From assembly GCF_012790675.1 (NCBI RefSeq), contig NZ_CP046391.1, positions 119,729 through 183,728 on the forward strand: DNA of 64,000 nucleotides, read 5' to 3'. Positions 41,601-51,295 of the stretch are shown here, piece after piece. The notes beneath the pieces were generated by a model that saw only the letters and a program-made list of their open reading frames with translations, searched no databases and had not been told where the DNA came from. Both the position numbers and the translations under genes were made by a program. Position 1 is the stretch's first letter; each line of letters begins with the position of its first letter. Source of the DNA: Anaplasma platys (lineage in GTDB: Bacteria > Pseudomonadota > Alphaproteobacteria > Rickettsiales > Anaplasmataceae).

Positions 41601-41669
41601 CTGGATTATAAAACAAAACAAGAGGCGACAGCTCAAGTTTCCGATCCTGTTACCGAGAAAGTTGCTTAG
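38655..41669 (+). CDS. AsmA/YhdP-like large envelope protein (DUF3971-type)
   Basis: 1,004 aa from ATG 38655 (GTG at 38652 is also possible). One N-terminal membrane segment (WVFIRLLCVGLVLLFGGVLYY) anchors a large, beta-rich body. WPKDMYEQARTWYCENVLSG matches the W-P-x-x-x-x-x-AR-x-W segment found in YhdP/DUF3971 proteins, and the C-terminal third has ISRFNVVGAPILAQILTLSSLKGI and FDVRGQIVPAYAVNKM like AsmA C-terminal regions. Such proteins are thought to bridge the periplasm and move phospholipids to the outer membrane. It follows rnhA by about 30 nt. Confidence 0.82.
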   Translation: MNSAVWVFIRLLCVGLVLLFGGVLYYHVSTKETLEFRSRLIDMFLEHKLASVFSGAKVSMQDVKITWRRADENFFLCAADVRMVDKNMGIEVLVPEVSVYSKIGILFLWGDWGNSRLEVPKISVDFKHPELPRKAATARLPFTANTLREKMLMLVRSDVPVKIGELLLRDSSGDSIIVDHLRFGAENEYDGRVFNLELVSGGSAMKAKLSEHYKGVVSLHLKYSNFDTKLLKYFSVFDERFARYQYLKASGTADIVLDAHSNVEYGSINVHSLEGVFPYLHDEEIVVDKFKMRAKYSDGKLQVSGFDLWADDMAIKAGANFDAATKYLTLNLAGYEVESKKVCAYWPKDMYEQARTWYCENVLSGSFREPQVAYHGLIYDMGNLANYIVSSHLKDAVVAIEDELGAVNVVDGGLLISKGDLVIRSGNYSYRGIRAQEGVAMIKGIQKDDAKLEVHGRSHADAAKLYNEVGGDDFFGLGGENVAGKADTKFSIVVKNLHGEEKATATVSLTSDVQDFSVEKVLGAFHLQNTSMQVEYEGGDVKVDGKGEMNGQSMFFNADIAGDENAGVRCKFEGYVSGDDLQRLSVVAEGFDIKGQARTIIDCTLDYHTGQLAVTGMSDIRGLYMGVAQESDEELTERMLTFSAIKESDSDIFVVNDLRVQGNDTDVHLHGKIGESAVELISEKLHFAETDAAINVNLANDVLAASIEGKFLDLSKINLGGLVHRMSSVESSNVKKANVSVKAAQALMNNGVLVDNADFAFVINEKGETDIKVRGDFSGSNKGVSIDYGAMGLAVETGNAGKFLRAIDVLSTVDGGTLSLYLYPEQHPGETRGMFSISRFNVVGAPILAQILTLSSLKGISNTLSGSGIHFSKLNVPFNYSNDVIHFEETWMEGVELGISLGGKIDLKAKNFDVRGQIVPAYAVNKMVWNTPMIGKLLTGGGLSRGIVAIDYQVKGTSKVHDISVNFLSILAPNLLKRVLKVLDYKTKQEATAQVSDPVTEKVA

Positions 41670-41944
41670 TGTATTGCTGGCAGGTTCTTGGCGAAGTTCG
41701 CGACATGTTCGCTATGAGGTAATGTTTGTGGCGGATGATACAGGTGAGTAAGCGACGTAAGCATTTATGTCTGTTGCGTCTCGCAACTTGGGCATGAGGT
41801 ACAGCTGTGTTCAGGTGGTGAAATGGGTGCTCCTGCAGGTGTTGTTTTGCATGGAGGCGGTTGTAAGTTCACAAAGTACATGTTTCTGTAGACTAGTTAG
41901 ACGCGCTTATTTATTATAGGATTGTTGTGTAATTATTTGGTCCC

Positions 41945-42706
41945 ATGGGGGATTTACGCTTGGATATGTCAGTTAGTAATGGTTCTGCGGGGCAGGTGCG
42001 TTATTCGAGGGTTTTGCTTAAAGTTTCTGGTGAAGCTCTTGCGACAGAAGGTGGTTTTGATCAGAATATCATCAAGAAGTTGTCGCGTGATATAAAAAAC
42101 GTCAAGGAATTGGGGGTGGAGCTGTGCCTGGTAGTAGGTGGCGGCAATATTTTCCGCGGCTCAACCGCGACGTTTGGGTTTGAACGGGCAAGTAACGATT
42201 ATGTAGGAATGTTGGCGACGATGATCAATGCGTTGGTGCTGCAGAATTCCTTAGAAGAAATAGGGGTGGAGAGCAGAGTTCTTTCGGCGATCCCGATGAC
42301 TGCGGTCTGTGAAACGTACATTAGGCGTCGTGCCATTCGCCATCTTGAGAAGGGAAGGGTGATTATTTGTGCTGCAGGCATTGGTAGCCCATTTTTTACC
42401 ACTGATACTGCTGCAGTGTTACGTAGTATAGAAATGCGCTGTGATGCGATTTTTAAGGGCACTCAGGTTGACGGTGTCTATTCTTCCGATCCTAAGAAGG
42501 ATTGTTCTGCTAAAAGATATGACAAGGTGTCTTACCATGCCTGTTTAGCATCTAACCTCAGGATCATGGACGCTGCTGCTGTATCTCTTGCAAGGGATAA
42601 CTCTCTTCCGATAATAGTATTCGATCTGAGTAAGGAGGATTCTTTCTCAGAAGTCGTGAAGGGAAGGGGAATGTTTACCACTATATCTGAATCGGAGGAA
42701 GAGTGA
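41945..42706 (+). CDS. pyrH: UMP kinase
   Basis: Phosphorylates UMP to UDP; 253 aa from ATG 41945 (ATG 41966 is also possible). Amino-acid kinase fold features: [34 protein letters not shown] [29 protein letters not shown], and [10 protein letters not shown]. Its TGA overlaps the frr start (GTGA), so the two are translationally coupled. Confidence 0.96.
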   Translation: MGDLRLDMSVSNGSAGQVRYSRVLLKVSGEALATEGGFDQNIIKKLSRDIKNVKELGVELCLVVGGGNIFRGSTATFGFERASNDYVGMLATMINALVLQNSLEEIGVESRVLSAIPMTAVCETYIRRRAIRHLEKGRVIICAAGIGSPFFTTDTAAVLRSIEMRCDAIFKGTQVDGVYSSDPKKDCSAKRYDKVSYHACLASNLRIMDAAAVSLARDNSLPIIVFDLSKEDSFSEVVKGRGMFTTISESEEE

Positions 42707-43254
42707 CCAGTACAGTTAAGCAATATGCCCAGGAGAGAATGGAAAAGACCCTAGCCATGTTTCTCAACGATGTAGCAGGCATTAGGACGGGAAGAGTAAG
42801 TGCGTCCTTGTTGGATGGGGTTACGGTGCAGTGTTATGGCAGCAAAGCGAAGCTAAATACGGTTGCCAGCATCTCTGTTTCGGGGCGAAACCTACTGGTT
42901 TCGCTTTGGGATGCAAGTTTGCTTGGGGCGGTAAAAACCGCAATAGAAGCTTCAAATTTAGGGTTTGGCATGGTGTGTGAATCGAGCACAGTGCGGCTTG
43001 CTGTTCCGGAGCTTACTAATGATGTGCGAAAGAATCTGGTGAAAATGCTGAATAAGCTGACCGAAGAAGGAAAGGTTTCAATGCGAAATATAAGGCGTGA
43101 CGCCATAGAGAAGCTGAAAACTATGCAGGATGACAAGGCGATCTCGGAGGACGACTTTCACAGTGTTAGTGCCGAAGTGCAGAAGATTACTGATTCTTTT
43201 ATTAAGAAAATTACCGATGCCTTTACTGCTAAGGAAAGTGAGATCTTGGGATAG
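42703..43254 (+). CDS. frr: Ribosome recycling factor
   Basis: 183 aa; releases ribosomes after termination together with EF-G. Conserved blocks: [21 protein letters not shown] near the N-terminus, the domain II region [16 protein letters not shown], and [21 protein letters not shown] in the long helical bundle. The start is GTG at 42703 inside the pyrH stop overlap. The pyrH-frr-cdsA order is widely conserved in bacteria. Confidence 0.96.
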   Translation: MTSTVKQYAQERMEKTLAMFLNDVAGIRTGRVSASLLDGVTVQCYGSKAKLNTVASISVSGRNLLVSLWDASLLGAVKTAIEASNLGFGMVCESSTVRLAVPELTNDVRKNLVKMLNKLTEEGKVSMRNIRRDAIEKLKTMQDDKAISEDDFHSVSAEVQKITDSFIKKITDAFTAKESEILG

Positions 43255-43894
43255 TGCGCTCTCTGGGGTGCCTGACTGTTGCAGAATGGGTTTTTCTCTG
43301 AGTTTGGTAGCCGTCGGCGTGTTGTGGAAAGTGTATCACCAGCGGGCAAAGTCCAGGAGCGTGTCTCCAATGGCATAGCGCGGTCTGCTAGGAGCACTGT
43401 ATGGCATTGCCTAGTGGCTTTTGTTTGTGGCTAGTTCCTAGTGGCGCTGAGAAAATATCATGTAGAAAACGCCTGTTTTTGATGTGTGCATGATTTACCA
43501 GATGACAGGGTGCATTACGGCACAGTGTAGTATTCCCATATTACAGAGCTGCTGCCTGATTTCTATATGATGCATTCAGATTACCAGGTGCGTTCGTGCA
43601 GATATGTCAAACGATTGTACCTAAGATCTGGTTTTGGTTTATTGTGTACGTGAGTGTAAAAATTAGTGAGCACAGGGCAATGTTTGGTACTCTCTTTCGG
43701 CAGCAGTAGAAGCAATTCAGTCATAAGATAAAATGTAGCGCTACAAACTTTTCCTAATGTGAAATGCTTGATGACTAGTTGGTATGACGTAGGAAATATG
43801 GTAGATAGTGTCTTAATTAGGCATGTAGCAGGATTAATGTTAGGTGTTGTCGAGTGCGGCTTGAGAGCGTGCTTTTTCTAGTGGGAGTTAGGCT
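43255..43894. other. 640-nt spacer where uppS might be expected
   Basis: In many bacteria uppS lies between frr and cdsA. I find no uppS reading frame or clear fragment here, nor any RNA gene. The stretch is AT-rich with many stops in every frame. The last 100 nt must hold the cdsA promoter if it is not read through from frr. Confidence 0.45.
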
Positions 43895-44641
43895 TTGTTT
43901 GGGGTGACTATGAAGGTCAGTGAGTTGAAGGAAAGGTATGCAGAGCAGGTTAACGGGGTCAAGGAGGCGATAGCGAATTATAGGGTGCCGGTGTTGGACA
44001 GGAATTTGCTGCTTAGGGCAATCTCGGCGGCTGTAGGTAGTTTTACGTTTTTGTTTGGCCTCTTCCAAGGAGGGGTGGTGTTTTATGCACTAATGTTTCT
44101 CTTGGTGATGGTTTCATCTTTTGAGTGGAATCAAATTACTAAGGGGAATAGGTGGTTTTATTTGGGCGCTGTAGTCACCATTGTTTTGCCGTATACTTCG
44201 ATGATGTACATATACATGCTGCCACACGGGGCAATAATATTGATGTGGCTTACTCTGAGCATTTGGAGCACCGACATCGCGGCGTATTTTGTGGGACGGA
44301 GCTATGGAGTGCGTAAGATAATGCCTACTATCAGTCCCAATAAGACTTGGGCTGGCCTATGGGGAGGAATGGCGTTTAGTGCGGTAAGCACACTGGTAAT
44401 GTCCATGATATTCGGTTTGTTTTTTGTGCCACATTCTTTGTTCATAGGAATGATCATAGCGTTGGTGGCTCAGTGTGGGGACTTTACAGAGTCTGCCATA
44501 AAGCGTTGGTGTGGGGTAAAGGACAGTGGGTTCATATTTCCAGGTCATGGAGGGGTTTTGGACAGGATGGATGGATTTATATTCACAGCACCTCTGGTGG
44601 CATGCTACGTGCAACGCTTTTCCAAGTTCTTTATTAGCTAG
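43895..44641 (+). CDS. cdsA: Phosphatidate cytidylyltransferase
   Basis: Makes CDP-diacylglycerol for phospholipid synthesis. 248 aa from TTG 43895, which has GGGAG seven bases upstream; ATG 43910 is a possible alternative. The CDP-DAG synthase signature is complete: SAIKRWCGVKDSGFIFPGHGG-VLDRMDG near the C-terminus. WSTDIAAYFVGRSYG and TISPNKTWAGLWGG are further family blocks. It is an integral membrane protein with about six hydrophobic segments. Confidence 0.93.
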   Translation: MFGVTMKVSELKERYAEQVNGVKEAIANYRVPVLDRNLLLRAISAAVGSFTFLFGLFQGGVVFYALMFLLVMVSSFEWNQITKGNRWFYLGAVVTIVLPYTSMMYIYMLPHGAIILMWLTLSIWSTDIAAYFVGRSYGVRKIMPTISPNKTWAGLWGGMAFSAVSTLVMSMIFGLFFVPHSLFIGMIIALVAQCGDFTESAIKRWCGVKDSGFIFPGHGGVLDRMDGFIFTAPLVACYVQRFSKFFIS

Positions 44642-45051
44642 TTCAATGGCCATAAAGGCCTACGGTTTCTCAGGGATTAGGACTGCTACACGTTCTATGT
44701 TTTGGCTGCTGGTTGAGCACTACGGGTGGCTGCGGGTAATACTGGCCAAGGTTGGTAACCATAAGTGGAGAAATTTTTTCTGTATCATTTGACCTGGAAA
44801 TAACTTTCAGGAAAATGTACCAACTACGGTATTAGATTTGCGCTACATGCAGCGTTAGTACGAGCTTACGTAACTACCGCGAGCAGAACTACACCACATT
44901 AACATTAGATTAGTGTGATGTAGCCCTTGCATAGATAAGTTGTTTCAAGTAGCGTCGCTCTCCAGCTTTCTATAGTGCTGCACTGCGCTTAGACAAAACC
45001 GTACCTTATCACAGTGAACCCTAGACATTGGTCTAGTTTCGCAACTAAGCA
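44642..45051. other. Spacer between cdsA and the 965-aa orphan
   Basis: A frame from ATG 44646 to TGA 44792 encodes about 48 residues (MAIKAYGFSGIRTATRSM..., with an aromatic segment WLLVEHYGWLRVIL) five bases after the cdsA stop, without a ribosome site. I do not recognise it and leave it as unassigned. Nothing else is seen; the two neighbouring genes converge here. Confidence 0.35.
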
Positions 45052-47949
45052 CTAATAGAATATACCTGGCGTCAGACGCAGCTCATCAAGGATTGGCGCC
45101 CCCAGAACGTGCGAAGGCATACGACCGATATCTTGGGTAGCCGAGCCTGCGTCAGGGGGCAAAGCGCTTACAATACTGTCGAGCTCTAGTGCGTCATGCG
45201 TAGCAAGTTCTAGAACTGAACTAGCGCAAGTTATATGCCTCTTGGCACTGGGATGCTGATCCCAGCTTGTGTTTTCCTCTCCAGGTATCATACGTTTTCT
45301 TGCTGGATTAGAACTTTCCATTGTTGCGACTTTAGGAGTTTCTTGGGTTAAATGCTGATAACTGTAGATCCTTTTACCAGGGTGCCGGTCGTGATTAAGA
45401 TTATTACATTCATTGATATTGTGCCTTGCTATTGTATTAAATGCAAGGAGTGGTGCCTGTAATGAGGTAGGGTAGTCGTCACAATGGTGTGTGTGCACCT
45501 TGGACGCGCTATGGGGCTCAATCGCCCCATCTGCCAGGGGTTCAAGTGCCGCACTGGCTGCAGGACTACTATACCAGTTGGTACTCTGATATCCATGTGG
45601 CACATATGTAGCGGGCGCTGTGGCGTAATTTTCGAAATTAGCAACTGGGAGTTCCTGAGCCGTCCCGCAATCCGTGAGACCAGGGTTGCATCCCTCTAAC
45701 AACATATCGAGTGCACGTAAGTCTTCGTCGGTGAACGACATAACAGAGTCCATCAAATTTGGCATCTCATTGTCATCTATGCCATCAATGGTTGCCTGTA
45801 GCTCGTGATAGGTGGCAAGTTCCAGTGTTTTGAGTGCAGAAAATGCAGGGGTTTGACTTGAAGAGAACTTGCCATCAACTTCTGTACTCCGATGCGTAGT
45901 AGGGTCGTTAGCAGCCGCCGCTAGTGTCTCAGATGAGTCTAGAGAACTTGTATGTGATGTTGTGGAATGAGATTCCTGATCAAGAAAGGTAGGATTGGTT
46001 GGATCAAGATCTGATGCATGTTGGACTTGCCATGTGTTATTTCCGTGAGCTACATCATGAAAGAGATGGGTTTCAGATGCCTGTCCAGTTGAAGTGGGGG
46101 TACTGAATGTAGGGTGCTCTCCGTTTACTTGTGCAGGTGCATTGCTAGGGTGCGTCTCTCTTACGTTGTTCCTTGTAACAGGAAACGTATGGTGTTTGTG
46201 CGAATTTTGAGCGTTGTCAGGTGTTATTATCCAGACACGTTCAGCATTACGGAGTGTTGGAATATTACAACGTATGGACGGAAATAAATTGTCAATTATT
46301 CCACACTTTAGTTCCATATAAAATTTATGTACCTCTGTTCCGTCTCTTTGCCGCAGACCCGGCAGTGCATCCCGTAAGATAGATACGTTGGATGAATAAT
46401 TCACAGTTGTTTTAGGCATATCCTTATAGTCTACATATATAGAATCAAAGAGTAGAGAGCTTGTCATGTCGATGAGAGCTCCCTGCGAACTGTCATTCCT
46501 ATGCGGGTGGACGTGTTGGTGCAAAAGCTGCAGGTGCTTCACGTAATTTGCCACCAGTTTGTCTAGATTAAGAATATCGTCCTTGTGCATATCAGCCGTT
46601 TGGGTACATGATCTGTGTGCAGTGGATGCGCGGTGCTGCCTCTCACACCGCGCAACTACATCTCCTAGATCGAACACAGTCCTGTCAAGCAGATGTACTC
46701 GTTCTAGTAATGTTGCGAAGATATCTTCGAAGTTCTGCGCATCATATGGAGTTTGTATCAATTGCGGCCGTGCAATGGAGGATAGAGGATTTAAATTGTG
46801 GGTCCTGCGCGCAATGTGGTATACCCTCCTCATTCTGGCCATGTGTGACAAAGTATTCTCCCCTTCTACGCATTGTGAGGGTGAAAGCCAACGAGTAGAT
46901 GCGACAAATTCTGCTGATAATGTACGAAACCTTCCTCGCAGAAGTTGACACTGTGACCGGTTGCCCATATTCCGGGATCTAAGCAAGTTTTCCATGGTTT
47001 CTAGATACTCGGATATAAGGCGTGCAAAGCCCCGCATGCCTTCAAAGGATTCCTGTACAAATTGATAGCCTAGTAGTTCGTGCTTGGGGTGCAGATCCGT
47101 GCGGGCCAGATAATTAACGGTTTCCAATAATTCAGGGTATGTTTTTCTGTGGTTAACTAGTGCCTCCAGCGATGTGATGGTGACAATTTTTTCCAAAGCC
47201 CTCAAGTACTTCATGCTAAGTTCAGGCATAGGTTCTTTAGTATGAAGTGCTAGCGCATCGCGCAATGCCGCTCTGTCTTTAACTTTTTCCACTAAAAACA
47301 GGCATTTTCTGAGAAATATGTCATTGCTTTTTGCTGTATCGTGTTCAAGGGTTTCTGCCATAAAATCTCTTAGCAGTGACGTCCACGCCATCACAGTAAT
47401 AACACGAGGCAGCGCTCCATAACTCTCTAAAAACTTTCCAAACACACTTTTACGTAGTTGCGTTAAATAAGACGGTAGAGAAAGGAATATATAAAGTATT
47501 CCTTCCGTGGCGATTCTTCCAACCCTCCCCATTACGCGTCCAGGTGCAGAATTGCAATTATACTTTTTTCTAATTGGTCTCAACAGTTCACAAAGCTTCA
47601 GCAACATCTGCTCGGTCCGTTCTCCGTCGGCATCAATTTGTGCATCAGTCAGGGGCGCAGCACCATTTTGCCCGTGCATGCCGTTATGTGTACGCTGATA
47701 AATATTGTGTAACTCACCAATGATATCTGTAATGGCACTTGCAGTTTGAATGGCTTTTGATGTCTGTTCTGGATCGATTACTCTTTCTCTCCCGGAAGGG
47801 CCCACGAACATCTTAAAGTGCTGCCTTATCTCCTCCATAGAATTGCGTTCAAAGAAATTCGCAATAACTCGACTTGCCTCTCTTACAGCCAAAACTCTCA
47901 ATTCCTCACAATTTTTCCGTATCTGCTGACGCAGGACTCCTGTATTCAT
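45052..47949 (-). CDS. Large orphan protein, 965 aa, function unknown
   Basis: ATG 47949 has AGGA nine bases upstream. The N-terminal ~420 residues are rich in helices (for example LRKCLFLVEKVKDRAALRDALAL, LLERVHLLDRTVFDLGDVV) with no signal peptide; the next ~500 residues are low in complexity, rich in Ser, Thr, His, Asn and Pro, and probably disordered. Two helical blocks with similar wording, QTPAFSALKTLELATYHELQ and SSVLELATHDALELDSIVSAL, look like an internal repeat. Basic patches (PARKRMIPGEE, SAKRH) may be nuclear-localisation-like. It could be a secreted effector of the type IV system, but no direct evidence exists. It follows purC on the same strand after 226 nt. Confidence 0.78.
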   Translation of the reverse strand: MNTGVLRQQIRKNCEELRVLAVREASRVIANFFERNSMEEIRQHFKMFVGPSGRERVIDPEQTSKAIQTASAITDIIGELHNIYQRTHNGMHGQNGAAPLTDAQIDADGERTEQMLLKLCELLRPIRKKYNCNSAPGRVMGRVGRIATEGILYIFLSLPSYLTQLRKSVFGKFLESYGALPRVITVMAWTSLLRDFMAETLEHDTAKSNDIFLRKCLFLVEKVKDRAALRDALALHTKEPMPELSMKYLRALEKIVTITSLEALVNHRKTYPELLETVNYLARTDLHPKHELLGYQFVQESFEGMRGFARLISEYLETMENLLRSRNMGNRSQCQLLRGRFRTLSAEFVASTRWLSPSQCVEGENTLSHMARMRRVYHIARRTHNLNPLSSIARPQLIQTPYDAQNFEDIFATLLERVHLLDRTVFDLGDVVARCERQHRASTAHRSCTQTADMHKDDILNLDKLVANYVKHLQLLHQHVHPHRNDSSQGALIDMTSSLLFDSIYVDYKDMPKTTVNYSSNVSILRDALPGLRQRDGTEVHKFYMELKCGIIDNLFPSIRCNIPTLRNAERVWIITPDNAQNSHKHHTFPVTRNNVRETHPSNAPAQVNGEHPTFSTPTSTGQASETHLFHDVAHGNNTWQVQHASDLDPTNPTFLDQESHSTTSHTSSLDSSETLAAAANDPTTHRSTEVDGKFSSSQTPAFSALKTLELATYHELQATIDGIDDNEMPNLMDSVMSFTDEDLRALDMLLEGCNPGLTDCGTAQELPVANFENYATAPATYVPHGYQSTNWYSSPAASAALEPLADGAIEPHSASKVHTHHCDDYPTSLQAPLLAFNTIARHNINECNNLNHDRHPGKRIYSYQHLTQETPKVATMESSNPARKRMIPGEENTSWDQHPSAKRHITCASSVLELATHDALELDSIVSALPPDAGSATQDIGRMPSHVLGAPILDELRLTPGIFY

Positions 47950-48175
47950 GTAGATTATTCCTAAATAAATTATTGAAAAATTAACTATGTGTTTTTTCTT
48001 TCATAAAAGTCAATAGGTGTACTGTGATAAAGTTGTTCGGCTGCAGCTACAGTGGCCATTTATGGCAACATGGCATATACTAATGAAATTCTACGGGCGG
48101 TAGTTTTGGTTTTGAGGATAGCAAATTCCAACGAATTCCAGTTGTGCGTGAAGGGAGGAAGATGGCTGTGTGTTG

Positions 48176-48904
48176 TTAATGAGTCGGAGCGTATTGCTCG
48201 AGTCTGCGTAGAACCTCGTTATAACCCTCACCAACGTCTCCTAGTTTGAATCTGTACAAATCTTTATCGAGCACCTTATTTGTAGTGGAATCGCGAAGTC
48301 TGCAGGTATCAGGACTTATCTCATCTCCCAGGACTATTACGCGATCCTCAATTGAGAATCCGACTTCAAACTTAAAATCCACAAGAGTAATTCCTACATT
48401 TGCAAAAACCTCACGGAGAACGCAGTTTATGTTTAGTGCCATGGAGCGTATTTGTTGCAGATCGTTTTTTGTGACGATATGAAAACAGACTATATGGTCT
48501 TCCGTAATTAGCGGGTCACCTAGGCGGTCGCTTTTGAGATAGAACTCCACCAGGGGCTCTGGAAAGACCTGTCCCTCAGCTATATCAAACTTTTTGCAGA
48601 GACTTCCGGCAGCGACGTTTCGTACGACAATTTCCAAAGGTACCATGTCCAACTTCCGCACCAGTTGCTCTCTGGGGCTGACAAGCGATACGATATGTGT
48701 CGCGATATTGTGTCTAGCGATGTGTGACAACAAGATATTACTTATCTGGCAATTTGTTGCGCCCTTTCCTTCTATGTAATCGGCCTTGACAGAGTTAAAG
48801 GCAGTTATGGTGTCTTTAAAATGCTGCACTGCAAGTTTGTCGTCATGGTGACGAAACAATATTTTAGCCTTGCCTTCGTGTATGACTGCCCGCTGATTCT
48901 CCAT
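48176..48904 (-). CDS. purC: Phosphoribosylaminoimidazole-succinocarboxamide synthase
   Basis: Joins CAIR and aspartate in de novo purine synthesis; 242 aa. HEGKAKILFRHHDDKLAVQHFKD, the nucleotide loop EGKGATNCQIS, PLEIVVRNVAAGSL and LVDFKFEVGF followed by VLGDEISPDTCRL are diagnostic. Together with guaB it shows that this organism keeps purine synthesis, unlike Rickettsia. Confidence 0.96.
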   Translation of the reverse strand: MENQRAVIHEGKAKILFRHHDDKLAVQHFKDTITAFNSVKADYIEGKGATNCQISNILLSHIARHNIATHIVSLVSPREQLVRKLDMVPLEIVVRNVAAGSLCKKFDIAEGQVFPEPLVEFYLKSDRLGDPLITEDHIVCFHIVTKNDLQQIRSMALNINCVLREVFANVGITLVDFKFEVGFSIEDRVIVLGDEISPDTCRLRDSTTNKVLDKDLYRFKLGDVGEGYNEVLRRLEQYAPTH

Positions 48905-49033
48905 AGGTGATCCCTAGATTTTGGTATATTCTACAGTTCGAAGGTAGTTTTGTAAAAAAAATGTACACATGTGCTGCTTTGGTGACATGTCACCAAATGG
49001 GGCCGTGGGGTCATAGTTCTAGGTGCAGGAATA

Positions 49034-50314
49034 ATGAGTGGTAAATTGCAGCCCGTCAGGGGTACCAGAGATTTGCTCTGGGGGGAGTGTCGCAAGTATG
49101 AGCATATTCGTAACGTCGCCAGCGAGATCGCGGAAAGATACGGGTTTTTGCCGATACAGACCCCGATCATGGAGCACCAGGAGGTTTTTAGCAAAACTTT
49201 GGGTGACGCTACCGATATTGTGGGCAAAGAGATGTATCTTTTTCCGGATCGTGGCGGAGATAACTTGGTTCTGCGTCCGGAGTTCACTGCTGCGATAGCC
49301 AGATTATTTATCTGTGAAAACTTACAATTGCCGGCTAAACTATTCACTGAAGGGCCGGTGTTTCGCTATGAGAGGCCGCAAAAATGCCGTCAGCGCCAGT
49401 TCCATCAAATAAATTTTGAGCAGATTGGTGTAGCGGGAAGTGCTGCAGACACTGAAATGATCTTGCTGGCTTGGAGTATTTTAGGAGCACTTGATCTCGG
49501 GGGTAAGGTAGTGCTGGAGATAAATTCTCTGGGGGACCCGGCAAGTATGGCAGCATATAAGGAGAAACTACAGGATTATCTGAAAAAGCACCATCAAAGC
49601 TTGTCTGAGGAGAGCCAGAGGAGGTTAAGCACTAATCCCTTGCGAATTTTGGATTCGAAGAATGACAAGGACATCCCCATAGTGAGTGCTGCGCCTGTGG
49701 TCACAGATTTTTATGATGTGAACGCGAAACAAGCTTTTGATGACGTAAAAGCAAATCTTGACAAGCTGGAAGTGCAGTATGTTGTTAATCCCAGGTTGGT
49801 GCGGGGGCTGGATTACTACGGTGGGCTGGTCTTTGAGTTTAAAACTACATGTTTAGGCACCCAGGATGCAGTGATAGCTGGGGGGCGTTACGATGGTCTT
49901 ATTTCGATGATGGGTGGTCCTTTTACGCCTGCAGTGGGTTTTGCTGGTGGGGTTGAGAGGTTGGCAGCGTTGTTTGACTACTCTAAGGAACATAGATTCT
50001 GTGTTGCGATTTTGCCCATATGTGAAGAGGCTACTGGCCTAGTATTACTTGTGGCGCACAAACTTAGGATGGCGGGAATAAAGGTAGCTTGTGATTACGC
50101 AATAGTGAAGTTGAAGTCAGGGTTGAAGAATGCGAACAAACTTGCTGCGGATGTTGCACTGATTTTTGGTGAGGAGGAATTAAGTCGTGCTGCGGTGTCA
50201 TGCAAGCACATGGCTACGGGAAAGCAGGAAGAAGTGAGCATGGAGAACTTGGTAAGATACCTGCTGAGTGTGGCAAATGATCTGGGCATGACCGTAAATT
50301 TTGATGTGTTCTGA
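49034..50314 (+). CDS. hisS: Histidyl-tRNA synthetase
   Basis: Class II synthetase, 426 aa. LQPVRGTRDLLWGE opens the catalytic core, motif 2 is FRYERPQKCRQRQFHQ, the His-specific loop is LVRGLDYYGGLVFEF, motif 3 is GFAGGVERLAAL, and a C-terminal anticodon-binding domain follows. The class fits the G-1:C73 tRNA-His at 5867. ATG 49034 has AGGAA upstream. Confidence 0.96.
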   Translation: MSGKLQPVRGTRDLLWGECRKYEHIRNVASEIAERYGFLPIQTPIMEHQEVFSKTLGDATDIVGKEMYLFPDRGGDNLVLRPEFTAAIARLFICENLQLPAKLFTEGPVFRYERPQKCRQRQFHQINFEQIGVAGSAADTEMILLAWSILGALDLGGKVVLEINSLGDPASMAAYKEKLQDYLKKHHQSLSEESQRRLSTNPLRILDSKNDKDIPIVSAAPVVTDFYDVNAKQAFDDVKANLDKLEVQYVVNPRLVRGLDYYGGLVFEFKTTCLGTQDAVIAGGRYDGLISMMGGPFTPAVGFAGGVERLAALFDYSKEHRFCVAILPICEEATGLVLLVAHKLRMAGIKVACDYAIVKLKSGLKNANKLAADVALIFGEEELSRAAVSCKHMATGKQEEVSMENLVRYLLSVANDLGMTVNFDVF

Positions 50315-50366
50315 GATCAATCAATTTTAATTGAGCGCTATCAGAAGTTTGTGAGATTTTCGTTAT

Positions 50367-50400
50367 GTGTCGGGAGCTTGTATAGCAAGCTAAAAGACAC
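50367..50400 (+). repeat. Hairpin downstream of hisS
   Basis: GTGTC (50367-50371) pairs with GACAC (50396-50400), enclosing AGCTTG/CAAGCT with loop TATAG. It begins 52 nt after the hisS stop; no T-run follows. It may slow transcription or stabilise the 3' end. The rest of the spacer to 50866 has no recognised gene. Confidence 0.4.
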
Positions 50401-50866
50401 AGTATGTGCCGTTTTTTATGCATTGAGTTCTGTAAGATGCTGGAAGTGTTAATGCAGCAAGATCAGCATGGTTTCGACGTGCTCTTTCTCGATGCGGATG
50501 TCCATTGAGCAACTGCAAGTGCCTAAGGAAAATTGCTCGTTTCTTCTGACAGTCCGGGAGTGAATAATCCCAAAGCGCAAGCATCTTATTTGCTTATATG
50601 TCCTGCAGACGTTGGTAATACTTGTGTATTTTGTTTTATTGCAAGGCAAAGCAAGATGCAGGAGCGAACGTTCTACGGCGTAGGTGCTGTACACCCTCAG
50701 CTATGGCAGTGCGCCGCGGAATATTTTTGTATTTTTACAGTGCATGTGTCGGTTGTTGTATAGATGCAAATGAGCTATTGGGGAAGTTTCTTGATTATAA
50801 CTCTCAGGTTTAGTGTAACACGCAATAGTTGAATAAGCGCCGAGATATGGCTGCCACGGTATGTTA

Positions 50867-51295
50867 TCATGATCTGTAGTAATCTGTTATCCCAAGTTCA
50901 GAGCAAAGTTTCATAGCTTGAGGAGTATTACCATGTTCGCCACAAAGACCTATTTTGATGTTTCTACCAGATTTGCGAACTAAGTCCACAGCGATAGTGA
51001 TGAGTCTGCCTGCGCCGTCGATATCCAAAGCCTCAAAGGGATCTGATGAAAACACCCCGGAATCTATGTAGTGCTCAGTGAATTTTGACGAATCATCACG
51101 AGAAATACCCATGGTAGTCTGAGTAAGATCGTTGGTGCCAAAGCTGAAGAAATCAACATGTTTAGCTAACCTATCAGCTAATAATGCCGCTCTTGGCAAC
51201 TCAATCATAGCTCCTACCCTGTACTGGATGCCGTGAAACTTCAGAGCTACATCCTTTATGATGTTGCTCACTATCACTATTTCTTGCTCGTCCAT
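50867..51295 (-). pseudogene. ppdK: Fragment of pyruvate phosphate dikinase (ppdK), C-terminal part
   Basis: 142 aa that match the C-terminal PEP-binding part of PPDK: YRVGAMIELPRAALLADRLA, FFSFGTNDLTQTTMGISRDD, GVFSSDPFEALDIDGAGRLI, IGLCGEHGNTPQAMKL. The family is about 880 aa, so some 700 upstream residues are missing, and the frame stops before the usual final SPFRVPIARLAAAQ. An AAGGAG box precedes the ATG, perhaps by chance. It is best read as a decayed partial copy, with a full gene presumably elsewhere. Confidence 0.85.
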
